Source: Streptomyces sp. SID8374 | GTDB lineage: Bacteria > Actinomycetota > Actinomycetes > Streptomycetales > Streptomycetaceae | DNA length: 64,000 nucleotides | Direction of reading: 5' to 3' | NCBI RefSeq assembly: GCF_009865135.1 | Contig: NZ_WWGH01000001.1 | Span: 2,976,001-3,040,000 of the forward strand | Shown: piece by piece, positions 32,524-40,018 of the stretch | Numbering within the stretch: position 1 is the stretch's first letter | Layout: the number at the start of each line of letters is the position of its first letter | Program-made: the position numbers and the translations under genes | Notes under the pieces: model-generated | Seen by the model: only the letters and a program-made list of their open reading frames with translations | Database searches by the model: none | What the model was told of the DNA's origin: nothing

Positions 32524-34696
32524 TGGCGAGGTTCCGCCAGAACGGGCGCGACGCCAAGTCGGTGATGCTCCCGTTCGACAACCCGAAGTGCCCGCCTCTG
32601 TACGCGGTATCCGCGATCGGCCCCGTCGTCCACAGCGGATTCCCGAGCCGGCGCGCTTCGATTGTCGTCGGTGTCACGTCGACCTGGATTGTCATGGACT
32701 GCCCGGCCACTGGGGCGTCGGTGCCGATATCGGCCGCCCCGAGGAGGATGCCGCCGGTTTGTGTGATGACGTGCCTGTAGAGGCGCAGGACCCCGTTGTG
32801 GCGGAGGATCAGGTGGTATCCCGGGCTCGGGTTGATCGTGTTGAACTCGTACCGATCGTCGCTGGCCTTGCCGAGGTACAGGCCGCCGTGGACGGCCATG
32901 TCGGCCGTGTTGAGTTGGTCGTACTTCATCTCGATCTGGATGCGGTACGAGGTCACCGCAGGGTTGATGGTGTACCGGCCGAGCCCGTAGGTGCCCTTCG
33001 GCTTGTTGATCGACACCCAGCCGCCGTCGTGGAACTTCAGCGCATCGCCCTCGCTGTAGTCCGTCCACGGTGTCCCCCCGGACTCCTTCACCTGCTGATC
33101 CCACCGCGACGCCGTCGCCGAGGCCGTCGTGCCGCGCACGTACACCGGGTCCGACGACATCATCCCCACCACCCCGTCAGCCTCCAGAGCGGTCCGCTGC
33201 GACCTCCTGTACACCGGCCAGCTGAAGACGGGCTTCCCCCCGGGCCGCTGGACGATCTCCTTGCGCCGAGCCGACGGCATCGTGGTGGACACCCCCCAGT
33301 AGTCCACCTGGGAGTCCTTGGCGTCGAGGACCGAGTTCGCCGAGCCGTCATCGACGTAGCACCAGGTGCGGAACCCGTTGTTCTTCGGCCACGTGAAGCT
33401 CGTGCCGACGTGCGCTTTCCAGATCACCGACTGGTTCGCCTGCGGATATGAACTGGCCAGCAAGGTCTGGAGCGGTACCACGGCGTCGTTCCCCTTCGGT
33501 TCGAGGAAGAGGATCACGCCCTTGCCGAGGTACTTGTCCAGCATCTTCCGCAACGGCACCAAGGGCTGCTCCGTCCAGCCCGGGCCCAGCAGCGGCTTCG
33601 AGTTCGTCAGGATCTTGTTCGCGATCCCGGTCGACGGATACGTGTTCAGAGCCCCCGTGGAAGACGTTGTCCGGTCCAGCGTCAGGTCATGCAGGCACCA
33701 CAGCTGCCCCTCGCTGTCCACGTTCACGGACAGCTCCATGGCCTGGATGCCATGCGCGACCGCGTAGTCGTAAGCGGCCTCCGAGTGCTCCGGCGCCACC
33801 ATGCCCGCCCCGCGGTGCCCGAAGATTTTCGTGCCGGGCTGGGCCATGAACTGGTCGACGGTCAGGATCGCCTTGGGGAGGTACAGGGCGGCAGCCGCCG
33901 ATGCCGCAGCAGAAACGGCGGCGGTCTGCGCGCTCCCGGCCTTCGTCGTCGCGTCTGTGGCCGCCGTGGCGATCGCAGTGTCCCGTGCGGCGGTTGCCTT
34001 CGAGGTGGCGTCGCTGCTCGCCGCTGTGATGGCTGCTGACTGAGCGGCTGCGGCCTTGCTGGCGGCGTCCGCAGCTGCGGTACTCACCGCCGCGGTGACG
34101 GCCTCGGCCTGGGCGGTAGCCGCAGCACCGGCCGGCTCGTATGCGGTGTCGGCGCGCGTCACTTCATCGGCCAGGGCCTGGGTGACGGTCTCGTCGGTGT
34201 ACTCGTTGGCCGCAGCGATGTCCCCCGGTGGCCCGATCAGGCTCGCGAGGAAGTCGGCTTCGTCACCGTCGTTGCCTGCACGCTTCCATGCGTCGTAGGC
34301 GGACTCCCCTGGTACGGCGAGGTACTGGGTGAGGTCGGGGGCGAGTTGCTGGATGGCCCCGAGGTCGACCTCTTCCGCATCGGCGTCCAGGACGAAGTAG
34401 AAGTGTCTCGGCTGGGAGCCGTTCACCGATTCGATGCCGAGCCACGCCCACACAGCCGGGTTGGCGCCATCGATGCTGGTGGGGAGGAGCCGCACCTGCT
34501 CGCCCTCGCCGTCGACGAGCTCGCCGTTCACGAACCTGTAGGTGCCGCCGCCGGTGAACACCCCATCCACACCTGGGATGCGGACGGCGGGGACTGTCGG
34601 CATCAGCTGAAGGGTGCCCTCCCCCGGGCCGCCACCGGCCGGGGACGTGATGGTGTAGCGGACGGCGACGGACGGGACACCCTCGGGGAACGGCAT
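32510..34696 (-). CDS. tail protein with glycerophosphodiester phosphodiesterase domain
   Basis: 728 aa. The N-terminal part is a tail/fibre attachment segment, followed by an Ala-rich coiled region (about 200-275, repeats of TAAADAASKAAA type). Residues about 285-520 form a GDPD domain: FGHRGAGMVAPEHS (catalytic His-Arg and Glu) and CLHDLTLDRTT (second His). A C-terminal beta domain (about 560-728) looks like a carbohydrate-binding jelly roll. GDPD domains on tails cut glycerol- or ribitol-phosphate teichoic acids on the host wall. The ATG overlaps the upstream stop (TGATG). Confidence 0.87.
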   Translation of the reverse strand: MPFPEGVPSVAVRYTITSPAGGGPGEGTLQLMPTVPAVRIPGVDGVFTGGGTYRFVNGELVDGEGEQVRLLPTSIDGANPAVWAWLGIESVNGSQPRHFYFVLDADAEEVDLGAIQQLAPDLTQYLAVPGESAYDAWKRAGNDGDEADFLASLIGPPGDIAAANEYTDETVTQALADEVTRADTAYEPAGAAATAQAEAVTAAVSTAAADAASKAAAAQSAAITAASSDATSKATAARDTAIATAATDATTKAGSAQTAAVSAAASAAAALYLPKAILTVDQFMAQPGTKIFGHRGAGMVAPEHSEAAYDYAVAHGIQAMELSVNVDSEGQLWCLHDLTLDRTTSSTGALNTYPSTGIANKILTNSKPLLGPGWTEQPLVPLRKMLDKYLGKGVILFLEPKGNDAVVPLQTLLASSYPQANQSVIWKAHVGTSFTWPKNNGFRTWCYVDDGSANSVLDAKDSQVDYWGVSTTMPSARRKEIVQRPGGKPVFSWPVYRRSQRTALEADGVVGMMSSDPVYVRGTTASATASRWDQQVKESGGTPWTDYSEGDALKFHDGGWVSINKPKGTYGLGRYTINPAVTSYRIQIEMKYDQLNTADMAVHGGLYLGKASDDRYEFNTINPSPGYHLILRHNGVLRLYRHVITQTGGILLGAADIGTDAPVAGQSMTIQVDVTPTTIEARRLGNPLWTTGPIADTAYRGGHFGLSNGSITDLASRPFWRNLAITPL

Positions 34697-34995
34697 CAGT
34701 GCTCCTGGTGGCGCTGGGCGCGGATCACCATGACCGTGCGCTGGACGAACAGTGCGGCGATAGCGAGGACGACGACGGTCCTCACCAGGCGGAGCGGCCA
34801 GAGATCGGGCCAGGCGGTGATGGCGACGGTGTAGGCGCTGAGGGCGGTGACCGCTGCCCCGAAGGCCATGAGGTGCCTGCCCGTCTCGGACTTCCACCAG
34901 GGGGCGAGGAGGTGGTAGGTGGCCATGAACGTGAGCCCGGCGCCAGCGGTGATGGCGGAGGTGATGACGTTCAGGAGCCGGTCCCAGGTGCCCAT
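34696..34995 (-). CDS. small membrane protein, holin-type candidate
   Basis: 99 aa from ATG 34995 (a GTG at 34998 is possible). It has three hydrophobic stretches (VITSAITAGAGLTFMATYHLL, LMAFGAAVTALSAYTVAI, RLVRTVVVLAIAALFV) and the segment WWKSETGRHLM seen in actinophage membrane proteins. It lies in the lysis region between the endolysin and tail fibre genes. Could be a holin or antiholin. Confidence 0.65.
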   Translation of the reverse strand: MGTWDRLLNVITSAITAGAGLTFMATYHLLAPWWKSETGRHLMAFGAAVTALSAYTVAITAWPDLWPLRLVRTVVVLAIAALFVQRTVMVIRAQRHQEH

Positions 34996-35198
34996 CACTG
35001 GTCGCCGCCTTCCATGACTGCTCTGATCTTTGCTTCGAAGTGGTTCTCATGCCGGAGGGCCCGGAGGCGGGCGCTGAGGTGGCTCCCCTCCGGGCGCTGT
35101 CGTGCCAGTTCGCTACTGACCTGATCCGCGCGCTGAATCGCTTCCTTGGCAGCGGTGGGCTTTCCCCGCTTCTTACGGCGCCACAGTTTGATCACCAT
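34995..35198 (-). CDS. small basic protein of the lysis region
   Basis: 67 aa, start ATG at 35198, stop overlapping the next start (TGATG). Basic N-terminus (MVIKLWRRKKRGKP) and a charged helix (AKEAIQRADQVSSELARQRPEG). It overlaps the preceding gene by 26 bp. Unknown function, typical actinophage small gene. Confidence 0.6.
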   Translation of the reverse strand: MVIKLWRRKKRGKPTAAKEAIQRADQVSSELARQRPEGSHLSARLRALRHENHFEAKIRAVMEGGDQ

Positions 35199-35463
35199 CG
35201 GCTGTCACCTCCCCACGTGGCAGGGAGTCGAGGAGGTGCACGCCGGTGCGGGACAGTTCGGTCAGCTCGCCGTTCTGCCGGACCGCTTCAGTGAGAGCGT
35301 CGGCGACCTTGTTGTGGGCGGTGCGCCAGTCGTTGCGGTCCTCTTTGAGGTCGTCGTAGGTGCGTCTCGGTACGAGGCGGCCGGTGAGGACCATGAGGAC
35401 GACGATCACGAGGAGGGCGACGGCTCCTATGTCGGCGAGCTTGAATCCGAACAGTTCAGCCAT
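35173..35463 (-). CDS. membrane-anchored protein with helical tail, holin or spanin-like candidate
   Basis: 96 aa. One N-terminal membrane helix (IGAVALLVIVVLMVLTG), then a charged helical stretch (TYDDLKEDRNDWRTAHNKVADALTEAV). This shape is common beside actinophage endolysins, where such proteins assist lysis. Located between the two holin candidates. Confidence 0.65.
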   Translation of the reverse strand: MAELFGFKLADIGAVALLVIVVLMVLTGRLVPRRTYDDLKEDRNDWRTAHNKVADALTEAVRQNGELTELSRTGVHLLDSLPRGEVTADGDQTVAP

Positions 35464-35497
35464 CCGCTGCCTCCTGGGGTGTTCTGTGTGCGGTTGA

Positions 35498-35869
35498 TCA
35501 GGCGGCGGTCTTGACGGCGCTGGACTGCTCGACGCGGGTGGTTGGTACGGGTGCTTCGACGGCGGGTCGTTCGATGACGACGAGGACGGCGGACACGAAC
35601 GCCATCCACCCGGCTTGCTGTTCGACGGTCATGTCGAGGCCGAAGCCGACGAACAGGGCGAGGCCGGCGGAGGCGAGCTGGAGGAGCGCGGCGTAGAGGG
35701 CGCCGTTCTTGAGGACGACGGCGGAGGCGGCGGCGACGGCGCAGGCGAGGAACGTGTTGATGAGGGTCTGCTGCGTTTCGGACACCTGGATGCCGTAACC
35801 GGCGAGGAGCTTTAGGAGTACGGCGATCGCGCCGAGGATGACGACGGGCTCACGGCCGAAGATGCGCAT
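35498..35869 (-). CDS. holin
   Basis: 123 aa with three to four hydrophobic helices (VVILGAIAVLLKLLAGYGI, LINTFLACAVAAASAVVL, LLQLASAGLALFVGF, WMAFVSAVLVVIERP) and a polar C-terminus. The start MRIFGREPVV and the overall layout match a holin family common in Streptomyces phages. It starts 20 bp after the endolysin gene, the expected place. Best of the holin candidates here. Confidence 0.78.
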   Translation of the reverse strand: MRIFGREPVVILGAIAVLLKLLAGYGIQVSETQQTLINTFLACAVAAASAVVLKNGALYAALLQLASAGLALFVGFGLDMTVEQQAGWMAFVSAVLVVIERPAVEAPVPTTRVEQSSAVKTAA

Positions 35870-35889
35870 GGTGGTCTCGTTTCTGGTGG

Positions 35890-36834
35890 TCAGGGGGTGA
35901 CGGTGAAGCCGGCGCGTTTGCCGAGTCGGGTGAGGGAGTCCTTGCCGGGGATGCCGTCGGCGGCGCTCCCGGTGTAGCCGCCGCCGGCCTTGGACTTCTG
36001 CCAGCGGGAGTAGGCGGTGACGGTGGCGGTGCCGAAGTGCCCGTCGAGGAGGGGCTTGGCCAGGTAGCCGGCGTCGACGAGGGCGGCTTCGACGATGCGG
36101 ACCCCGGGGTAGGTGACCGGGGTGCCCTTCGCCTTCGGGTTCGAGCGGGCGGCGGCGATGAGCTTGGACAGGTCGACGACCGGCGCCTTCGGCGGAGTGG
36201 GCATCGTCGGAGTGGTGGGCGGCTTGGTGGGCGCCGGATCCGGCGTGAGGCGCTTCCCGATCCGGTCACGCATGGAGTTCATGGTGAAGCCGCGCGGGTC
36301 GATCTTGCCGGGCTGCCATTCGAGGTGCCCGATGACGGAGCGCTCGGACCAGCCGTGTGCCCGACAGATTGCGGCGGCGGCCCGTTCGATCGCTTCGAGC
36401 TGGGCGGCGGGCCAGGGGTCCTGTCCGTTGCCGAGGTTGACGCATTCGAAGCCGTAGAAGTACCGGTTGCCGTCGGTGTTGGCCTCGTTGTCGGTCGGCA
36501 GGCTCTTCGCTTCGGCGGTGACGGCGCGGAGGACGTCGCCGTCGCCGAGTCCGGCGTGGTTGGTGCGTCCGTTGCCGACGAGGTGGACGACTCCGGCTTT
36601 GTCGATGACGCCGTGGCAGAGGGGTCCGGGGAGGGAGCTGTGCCCGTTGTAGCAGAGCTCGACGCTGTTGGCGGATCCCGTGGTGACGGTGTGGTGGATC
36701 ACCACCCCGTGTACCGGACCCCACGGTCCCTTGTGGTTGCGGTTGTTGGTGCGCCAGTTGCGGTGTTCGACGACGGTGAGGCCTTCGTTGCGGAGGGCTT
36801 TGAGGAGCTTGTCGGCTGTGAGTGGTGTGGCCAT
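35890..36834 (-). CDS. endolysin, N-acetylmuramoyl-L-alanine amidase
   Basis: 314 aa. Residues about 25-190 are an Amidase_2/PGRP domain: zinc ligand region VVIHHTVT (His47/48) and the later GHLEWQPGKIDPRG. A proline-rich linker (PAPTKPPTTPTMP) leads to a C-terminal peptidoglycan-binding repeat (VRIVEAALVDAGY...DGHFGTATVTAYSRWQ), closing with GIPGKDSLTRLG. It cuts the amide bond between MurNAc and the stem peptide at the end of the lytic cycle. There is no signal peptide, so it needs the holin. Confidence 0.92.
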   Translation of the reverse strand: MATPLTADKLLKALRNEGLTVVEHRNWRTNNRNHKGPWGPVHGVVIHHTVTTGSANSVELCYNGHSSLPGPLCHGVIDKAGVVHLVGNGRTNHAGLGDGDVLRAVTAEAKSLPTDNEANTDGNRYFYGFECVNLGNGQDPWPAAQLEAIERAAAAICRAHGWSERSVIGHLEWQPGKIDPRGFTMNSMRDRIGKRLTPDPAPTKPPTTPTMPTPPKAPVVDLSKLIAAARSNPKAKGTPVTYPGVRIVEAALVDAGYLAKPLLDGHFGTATVTAYSRWQKSKAGGGYTGSAADGIPGKDSLTRLGKRAGFTVTP

Positions 36835-36877
36835 GGTGTCTCCTGCGGGGTGGCGGGGTACTGACCCGCATCGACCG

Positions 36878-36933
36878 TTGACCTTTGAATCATAGGCTTC
36901 CGATTCGCATATGCCTACGATTCCAAGGTTCAG
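36878..36933. promoter_or_regulatory. imperfect long dyad in divergent late promoter region
   Basis: Between the endolysin (-) and the small-gene cassette (+) is an inverted repeat of two 18-nt arms (about 36880-36897 and 36913-36930, 15 of 18 matching) around GATTCmAAGG. The same element recurs near 57665-57710, the other divergent control region of this phage. It is a candidate binding site for a phage transcription factor driving late genes. Confidence 0.6.
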
Positions 36934-37045
36934 GGGTTATGCTTCCCTCGGGTCGCCGCTTCACCGGTCCACCCAGCGGCGGGCTCCTTCTGGCAAGGGG
37001 CGAGCCCGCCGCCACCCTTGCCAACCCCCTTGCCGAGGAGTCCTC

Positions 37046-37513
37046 GTGTCCGATCACGCCACTTCGCCGTCGCTCCGGAAAACGCCCACCTTGCTGGCCA
37101 TCGGCCGTGACGGCAGTGTCCACAACGTCGCCGTCGAGGGGCCTTTCACGGAGGCCGCCCGCAAGCGCGTCGAGGGCATCTTCAAGGGGCGGCGTTTCGT
37201 CCGGTACACCGTGCTCAACGACCAGGGCGCACCGACTGACTGGATCGACGTACCGCTCGGATTCGCCGGTCCCTACGAGGGTGAGCCCAAGTGCAGCCTC
37301 CCTGCGCCAACCGCTGAAGGCCCGAGGGCTGACGCCGAGCGTGATGGGCGCCGTCAGCTCCGCAACGCCCTTCGAGTTCTGTGGGAAGCAGGGTTCGCGT
37401 TCGGGCCCGAGCTAGTCGACGTGGCCGAGTCCGAGACTGCCACCCTCTACCGGCAGTGGCGGGAGACGGGCGTGGACCCGGGGCTCCAGCAGCAGGAGGC
37501 CCCCGATGCCTGA
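37046..37513 (+). CDS. hypothetical 155-aa protein, first gene of inserted plus-strand cassette
   Basis: GTG at 37046 with GAGGAG upstream. The N-terminal half is beta-rich (LLAIGRDGSVHNVAVEGP, RRFVRYTVLNDQGAP); the C-terminal half is helical (RRQLRNALRVLWEAGFAFGPELVDVAE). No family recognised. It overlaps the next gene by 8 bp, and the cassette genes follow closely, so they are one unit against the direction of the late operon. Confidence 0.65.
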   Translation: MSDHATSPSLRKTPTLLAIGRDGSVHNVAVEGPFTEAARKRVEGIFKGRRFVRYTVLNDQGAPTDWIDVPLGFAGPYEGEPKCSLPAPTAEGPRADAERDGRRQLRNALRVLWEAGFAFGPELVDVAESETATLYRQWRETGVDPGLQQQEAPDA

Positions 37514-38261
37514 TGTTCAGGGTCATTGCCCGGCGTGTGGTGCCACCAGTCTGTTCCTCGGCGAGGGCGGACACGTCACCTGCGCCCGCATCGAATGCCC
37601 TAACCCGTGCGCCGCTGACGACCTGCTGCACGGTGGCGAGGAGGCGCTCGTGCATGCGCTGGGTGGCGACCGGACCGCGCGCGTCATCGCCTACAACCTG
37701 CACTGCCACGGGCACTCCCTCGCCGACGCACGCCGCATGACCGACGAGGAGTTCCGGGCCGTGCCCGGCATCGGCCACACGTCCCTCAGGCGCATCCGGC
37801 GGGCGTTCCCAGCGCAGCAGCCCCGCCTTCTCGACTGCGGGTTCTGCTACGAGGAGCAGGGCGAGGAGGTTCACCCGCACCCGGAGTGCGCCATCGGAAG
37901 CACCGCTCGTCAGCAGCCGCCCGTTGTAGCCACGGCACGTGTTCACGTGGACGTAGCCACCCCCACGACGGCGTACCTGACGGAGTTCGAGCGCGCCCAG
38001 GCTGTGGCGCGCGCTGAGGAGGCCGAGGCCGTCATCCGGCGGGTACGCGACGCCTCCGCCTTCATCCGGGCCACCACCCGCACATGGGACCCCGTAGCCG
38101 ACATCATCGACGCCGCCCTCGACGAGGACGGGGACCCCGTACACGCCCGCGTCGCCCTGGCCGTGCGTACCGTGCTGAACCAGGATCTCCCCGGCGACAT
38201 GGGCGGACACGTAGCCACAGCAGTGCTGGCCGTACTCCGCAAGGAGACCGGCGATGCCTGA
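37506..38261 (+). CDS. DUF6085-like zinc-finger protein with helix-hairpin-helix
   Basis: 251 aa. Residues 1-40 hold a four-cysteine motif (CPACG...CARIECPNPC), like DUF6085 of Streptomyces and their phages. A helix-hairpin-helix segment follows (ADARRMTDEEFRAVPGIGHTSLRRIRRAF, about 75-102), then a CGFC motif and a helical tail. Zinc finger plus HhH points to nucleic acid binding. Function not known. Confidence 0.7.
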   Translation: MPDVQGHCPACGATSLFLGEGGHVTCARIECPNPCAADDLLHGGEEALVHALGGDRTARVIAYNLHCHGHSLADARRMTDEEFRAVPGIGHTSLRRIRRAFPAQQPRLLDCGFCYEEQGEEVHPHPECAIGSTARQQPPVVATARVHVDVATPTTAYLTEFERAQAVARAEEAEAVIRRVRDASAFIRATTRTWDPVADIIDAALDEDGDPVHARVALAVRTVLNQDLPGDMGGHVATAVLAVLRKETGDA

Positions 38262-38409
38262 GCCGACCGACCCCATGACCGAGCTGGCCGCCGCAGCCGC
38301 CCAACTCCACGAGCTGTACGCCACCTACGTCCAGGCCGGGTTCACCGAACCGCAGGCATTCGAACTCACCAAGGCCGTCCTCCTCGTGCACATCGGCGGT
38401 GGGGCGTGA
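38254..38409 (+). CDS. hypothetical 51-aa protein
   Basis: ATG at 38254, overlapping the gene before by 8 bp and the gene after by 4 bp. An all-helical small protein (MTELAAAAAQLHELYATYVQAG, AFELTKAVLLVHIG). Typical actinophage small ORF without known role. Confidence 0.65.
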   Translation: MPEPTDPMTELAAAAAQLHELYATYVQAGFTEPQAFELTKAVLLVHIGGGA

Positions 38410-38873
38410 GCAACCGAAAGCTTCGGCTGAACCAAGTCCGGCGACACGGCGCACCGGAGGAAGTTGTCACAGTCACCGAGTGGGACGTCACACCTGGCCT
38501 CCATGCGTGGATCACCGAGGAGATTGGAAAGCTGGAGGCGGCGGCCAAACCCCTGGTCGCTCTCGGAGTCTGTCCCGAGTGGAGGCACTGCAAGCCAGAG
38601 TGCTACCACCCTGAGGGGCTGCCGACCAACGACTCGACGACGGCCCTCCGCCGGTGTGCCGCCGACCGGAAGATCCTCGCCGCGCACCCGTACAGCACCC
38701 AAGTCGTCAACCCCAGCTACGGGCCGCACAGCGCCGGGTTCGGGTGCGAGACCTGCCACGACTGGGACGGAGTCCCCGAAGGGCGCGGGGACTGCCCCAC
38801 CATCCTCGCCCTCGCCGAAGGCTACGGACTCGACGACGAAGACAACGCCGACGTGGAGGTCATCCGTGGCTGA
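38406..38873 (+). CDS. DUF6221-like protein
   Basis: 155 aa from a GTG inside the upstream stop overlap. The C-terminal half has DRKILAAHPYSTQV, CETCHDW and CPTILALAEGYG, which match DUF6221 as I recall it; the CETC and CPEW...CKPEC cysteines suggest zinc. Located mid-cassette. Function unknown. Confidence 0.68.
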   Translation: MSNRKLRLNQVRRHGAPEEVVTVTEWDVTPGLHAWITEEIGKLEAAAKPLVALGVCPEWRHCKPECYHPEGLPTNDSTTALRRCAADRKILAAHPYSTQVVNPSYGPHSAGFGCETCHDWDGVPEGRGDCPTILALAEGYGLDDEDNADVEVIRG

Positions 38874-39270
38874 CCTCGCCTGCCAGTTTCGTGTCTCCAC
38901 CCGTGCCGCAGGGCCGCTGCGTCGCGTCGCTGTCCAGGTTTACGAGGACTTGGCGGAGCTTCGTGTAGCCGCAACCCGGTACGTCGGTGCCGAGCCACTC
39001 CACTTCGCCGAGGCGCTCGGCGTCTGCCACGCCTACACCGGCGGCGGAACCACCGCCGCCCTCATCCGACTCTGGAGGCAACGCCTCGGCACCAGCGTCG
39101 TCGTCCACGAAGTCACCCACGCTGCCATGGGCATATACCGCACCGACTGGCAACCCGACCACGGCGGCCCGAACGACGACCTGGACAACGAAGAGGTCCT
39201 CGCCTACCTCGTCGGCAACCTCACCAGCCGCATAGTCGACCGCCTCCACCACCACGGGATGTACCCATGA
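38866..39270 (+). CDS. small HExxH zincin-like protein
   Basis: 134 aa from a GTG at 38866, overlapping the preceding gene by 8 bp. It carries VVHEVTHAAMG, a full HExxH metallopeptidase motif, with a possible third ligand Glu in DNEEVLAYLVGNL about 28 residues later. The N-terminal part is beta-rich. No signal peptide is present, so it would act inside the cell. Possible roles are cleavage of a host or phage regulator, or a non-proteolytic metal site. Confidence 0.75.
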   Translation: MADLACQFRVSTRAAGPLRRVAVQVYEDLAELRVAATRYVGAEPLHFAEALGVCHAYTGGGTTAALIRLWRQRLGTSVVVHEVTHAAMGIYRTDWQPDHGGPNDDLDNEEVLAYLVGNLTSRIVDRLHHHGMYP

Positions 39271-39653
39271 GCAGCAACTTCTACGTCCTCTGCGTGTCCC
39301 ACGACCGCCTGAGCACCGAGCACAGGACAAGCGGAGACGCAGCCGAAACCATCAAGACAGGAAGCGACCTCCACCCCGGGTGCGATCTCGTCATCGAGGA
39401 AGTCTCCGGCGGACCGGTCGAGATCGGCTGCCCGCCAGCCGACTCCAGGGATGCGGGGCCGCGCTGCTACCACCGTGACGTGCGGTGGGTTGAGGTCGAG
39501 TGGCTTCGCGTTCTGTCCCGGGCGTACACGTCGACGGACCCGAAGGTCGCCGAAGCTGTGCGGCGGGGGCGCTTCACCTGCTGGCCCCAAGAGCGGCTCC
39601 ACCGGCTACGAGGGTCACTCGGCATCGAGGATGAAGCGAGAGAACGCCCGTGA
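39267..39653 (+). CDS. hypothetical 128-aa protein
   Basis: ATG overlapping the previous stop by 4 bp. Contains HPGCDLVIEEV and CYHRDVRWVEVEWLRVL, with scattered cysteines. A moderately basic C-terminus (RRGRFTCWPQERLHRLRG). Last complete gene of the plus-strand cassette. No family recognised. Confidence 0.65.
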   Translation: MSSNFYVLCVSHDRLSTEHRTSGDAAETIKTGSDLHPGCDLVIEEVSGGPVEIGCPPADSRDAGPRCYHRDVRWVEVEWLRVLSRAYTSTDPKVAEAVRRGRFTCWPQERLHRLRGSLGIEDEARERP

Positions 39654-39722
39654 CCGCCTGCCCGTTCTGCGAGATCAACGACGGGCGTGCGCCGCCACCT
39701 TCATCGCGCGACTCCACCACCA
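39650..39722 (+). pseudogene. truncated HIT-like N-terminal fragment
   Basis: A GTG overlapping the upstream stop opens a frame beginning TACPFCEINDGRAP, very like the first strand of HIT-domain proteins (CxFCxIxxGxxPA). After about 15 residues it changes to low-complexity sequence antisense to the tail gene that ends at 39723. I read it as a HIT gene cut off at the junction with the late operon, a trace of the cassette's insertion or deletion history. Confidence 0.4.
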
Positions 39723-40010
39723 CTAGGAACCGCGCACGACCACCATGCCCAGCTGCTGCCCGTAGGTGGCCCGGAACTGGTCCGGTGTCCACGCCCGGCC
39801 AGCAGCCAGAAACACCGGATCCACCCGGGCACCACCCACCGCCCCCTCGGCGACAATCAGCACCCAGCCCACCACCGAGCCACCAGACGGCACCCCGGAC
39901 ACATCAGTTCCCGAAGGCGCCGCCACCTCGACGCGAAGCCCATCGAACGCCGGGACCATGCCCACAACACCACCGGGCACACCCTGACCACCCTCAACCA
40001 TGATCGGCAT
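39723..40010 (-). CDS. hypothetical 95-aa tail-region protein
   Basis: ATG at 40010 with GAGGAG four bases upstream, 8 bp after the tail fibre gene. Gly- and Val-rich beta sequence (VGMVPAFDGLRVEVAAPSG, VVGWVLIVAEGAVGGARVDPVF), perhaps a small structural or chaperone protein for the fibre. Last gene of the leftward tail block before the inserted cassette. Confidence 0.6.
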   Translation of the reverse strand: MPIMVEGGQGVPGGVVGMVPAFDGLRVEVAAPSGTDVSGVPSGGSVVGWVLIVAEGAVGGARVDPVFLAAGRAWTPDQFRATYGQQLGMVVVRGS

Positions 40011-40018
40011 TCCGCTCC

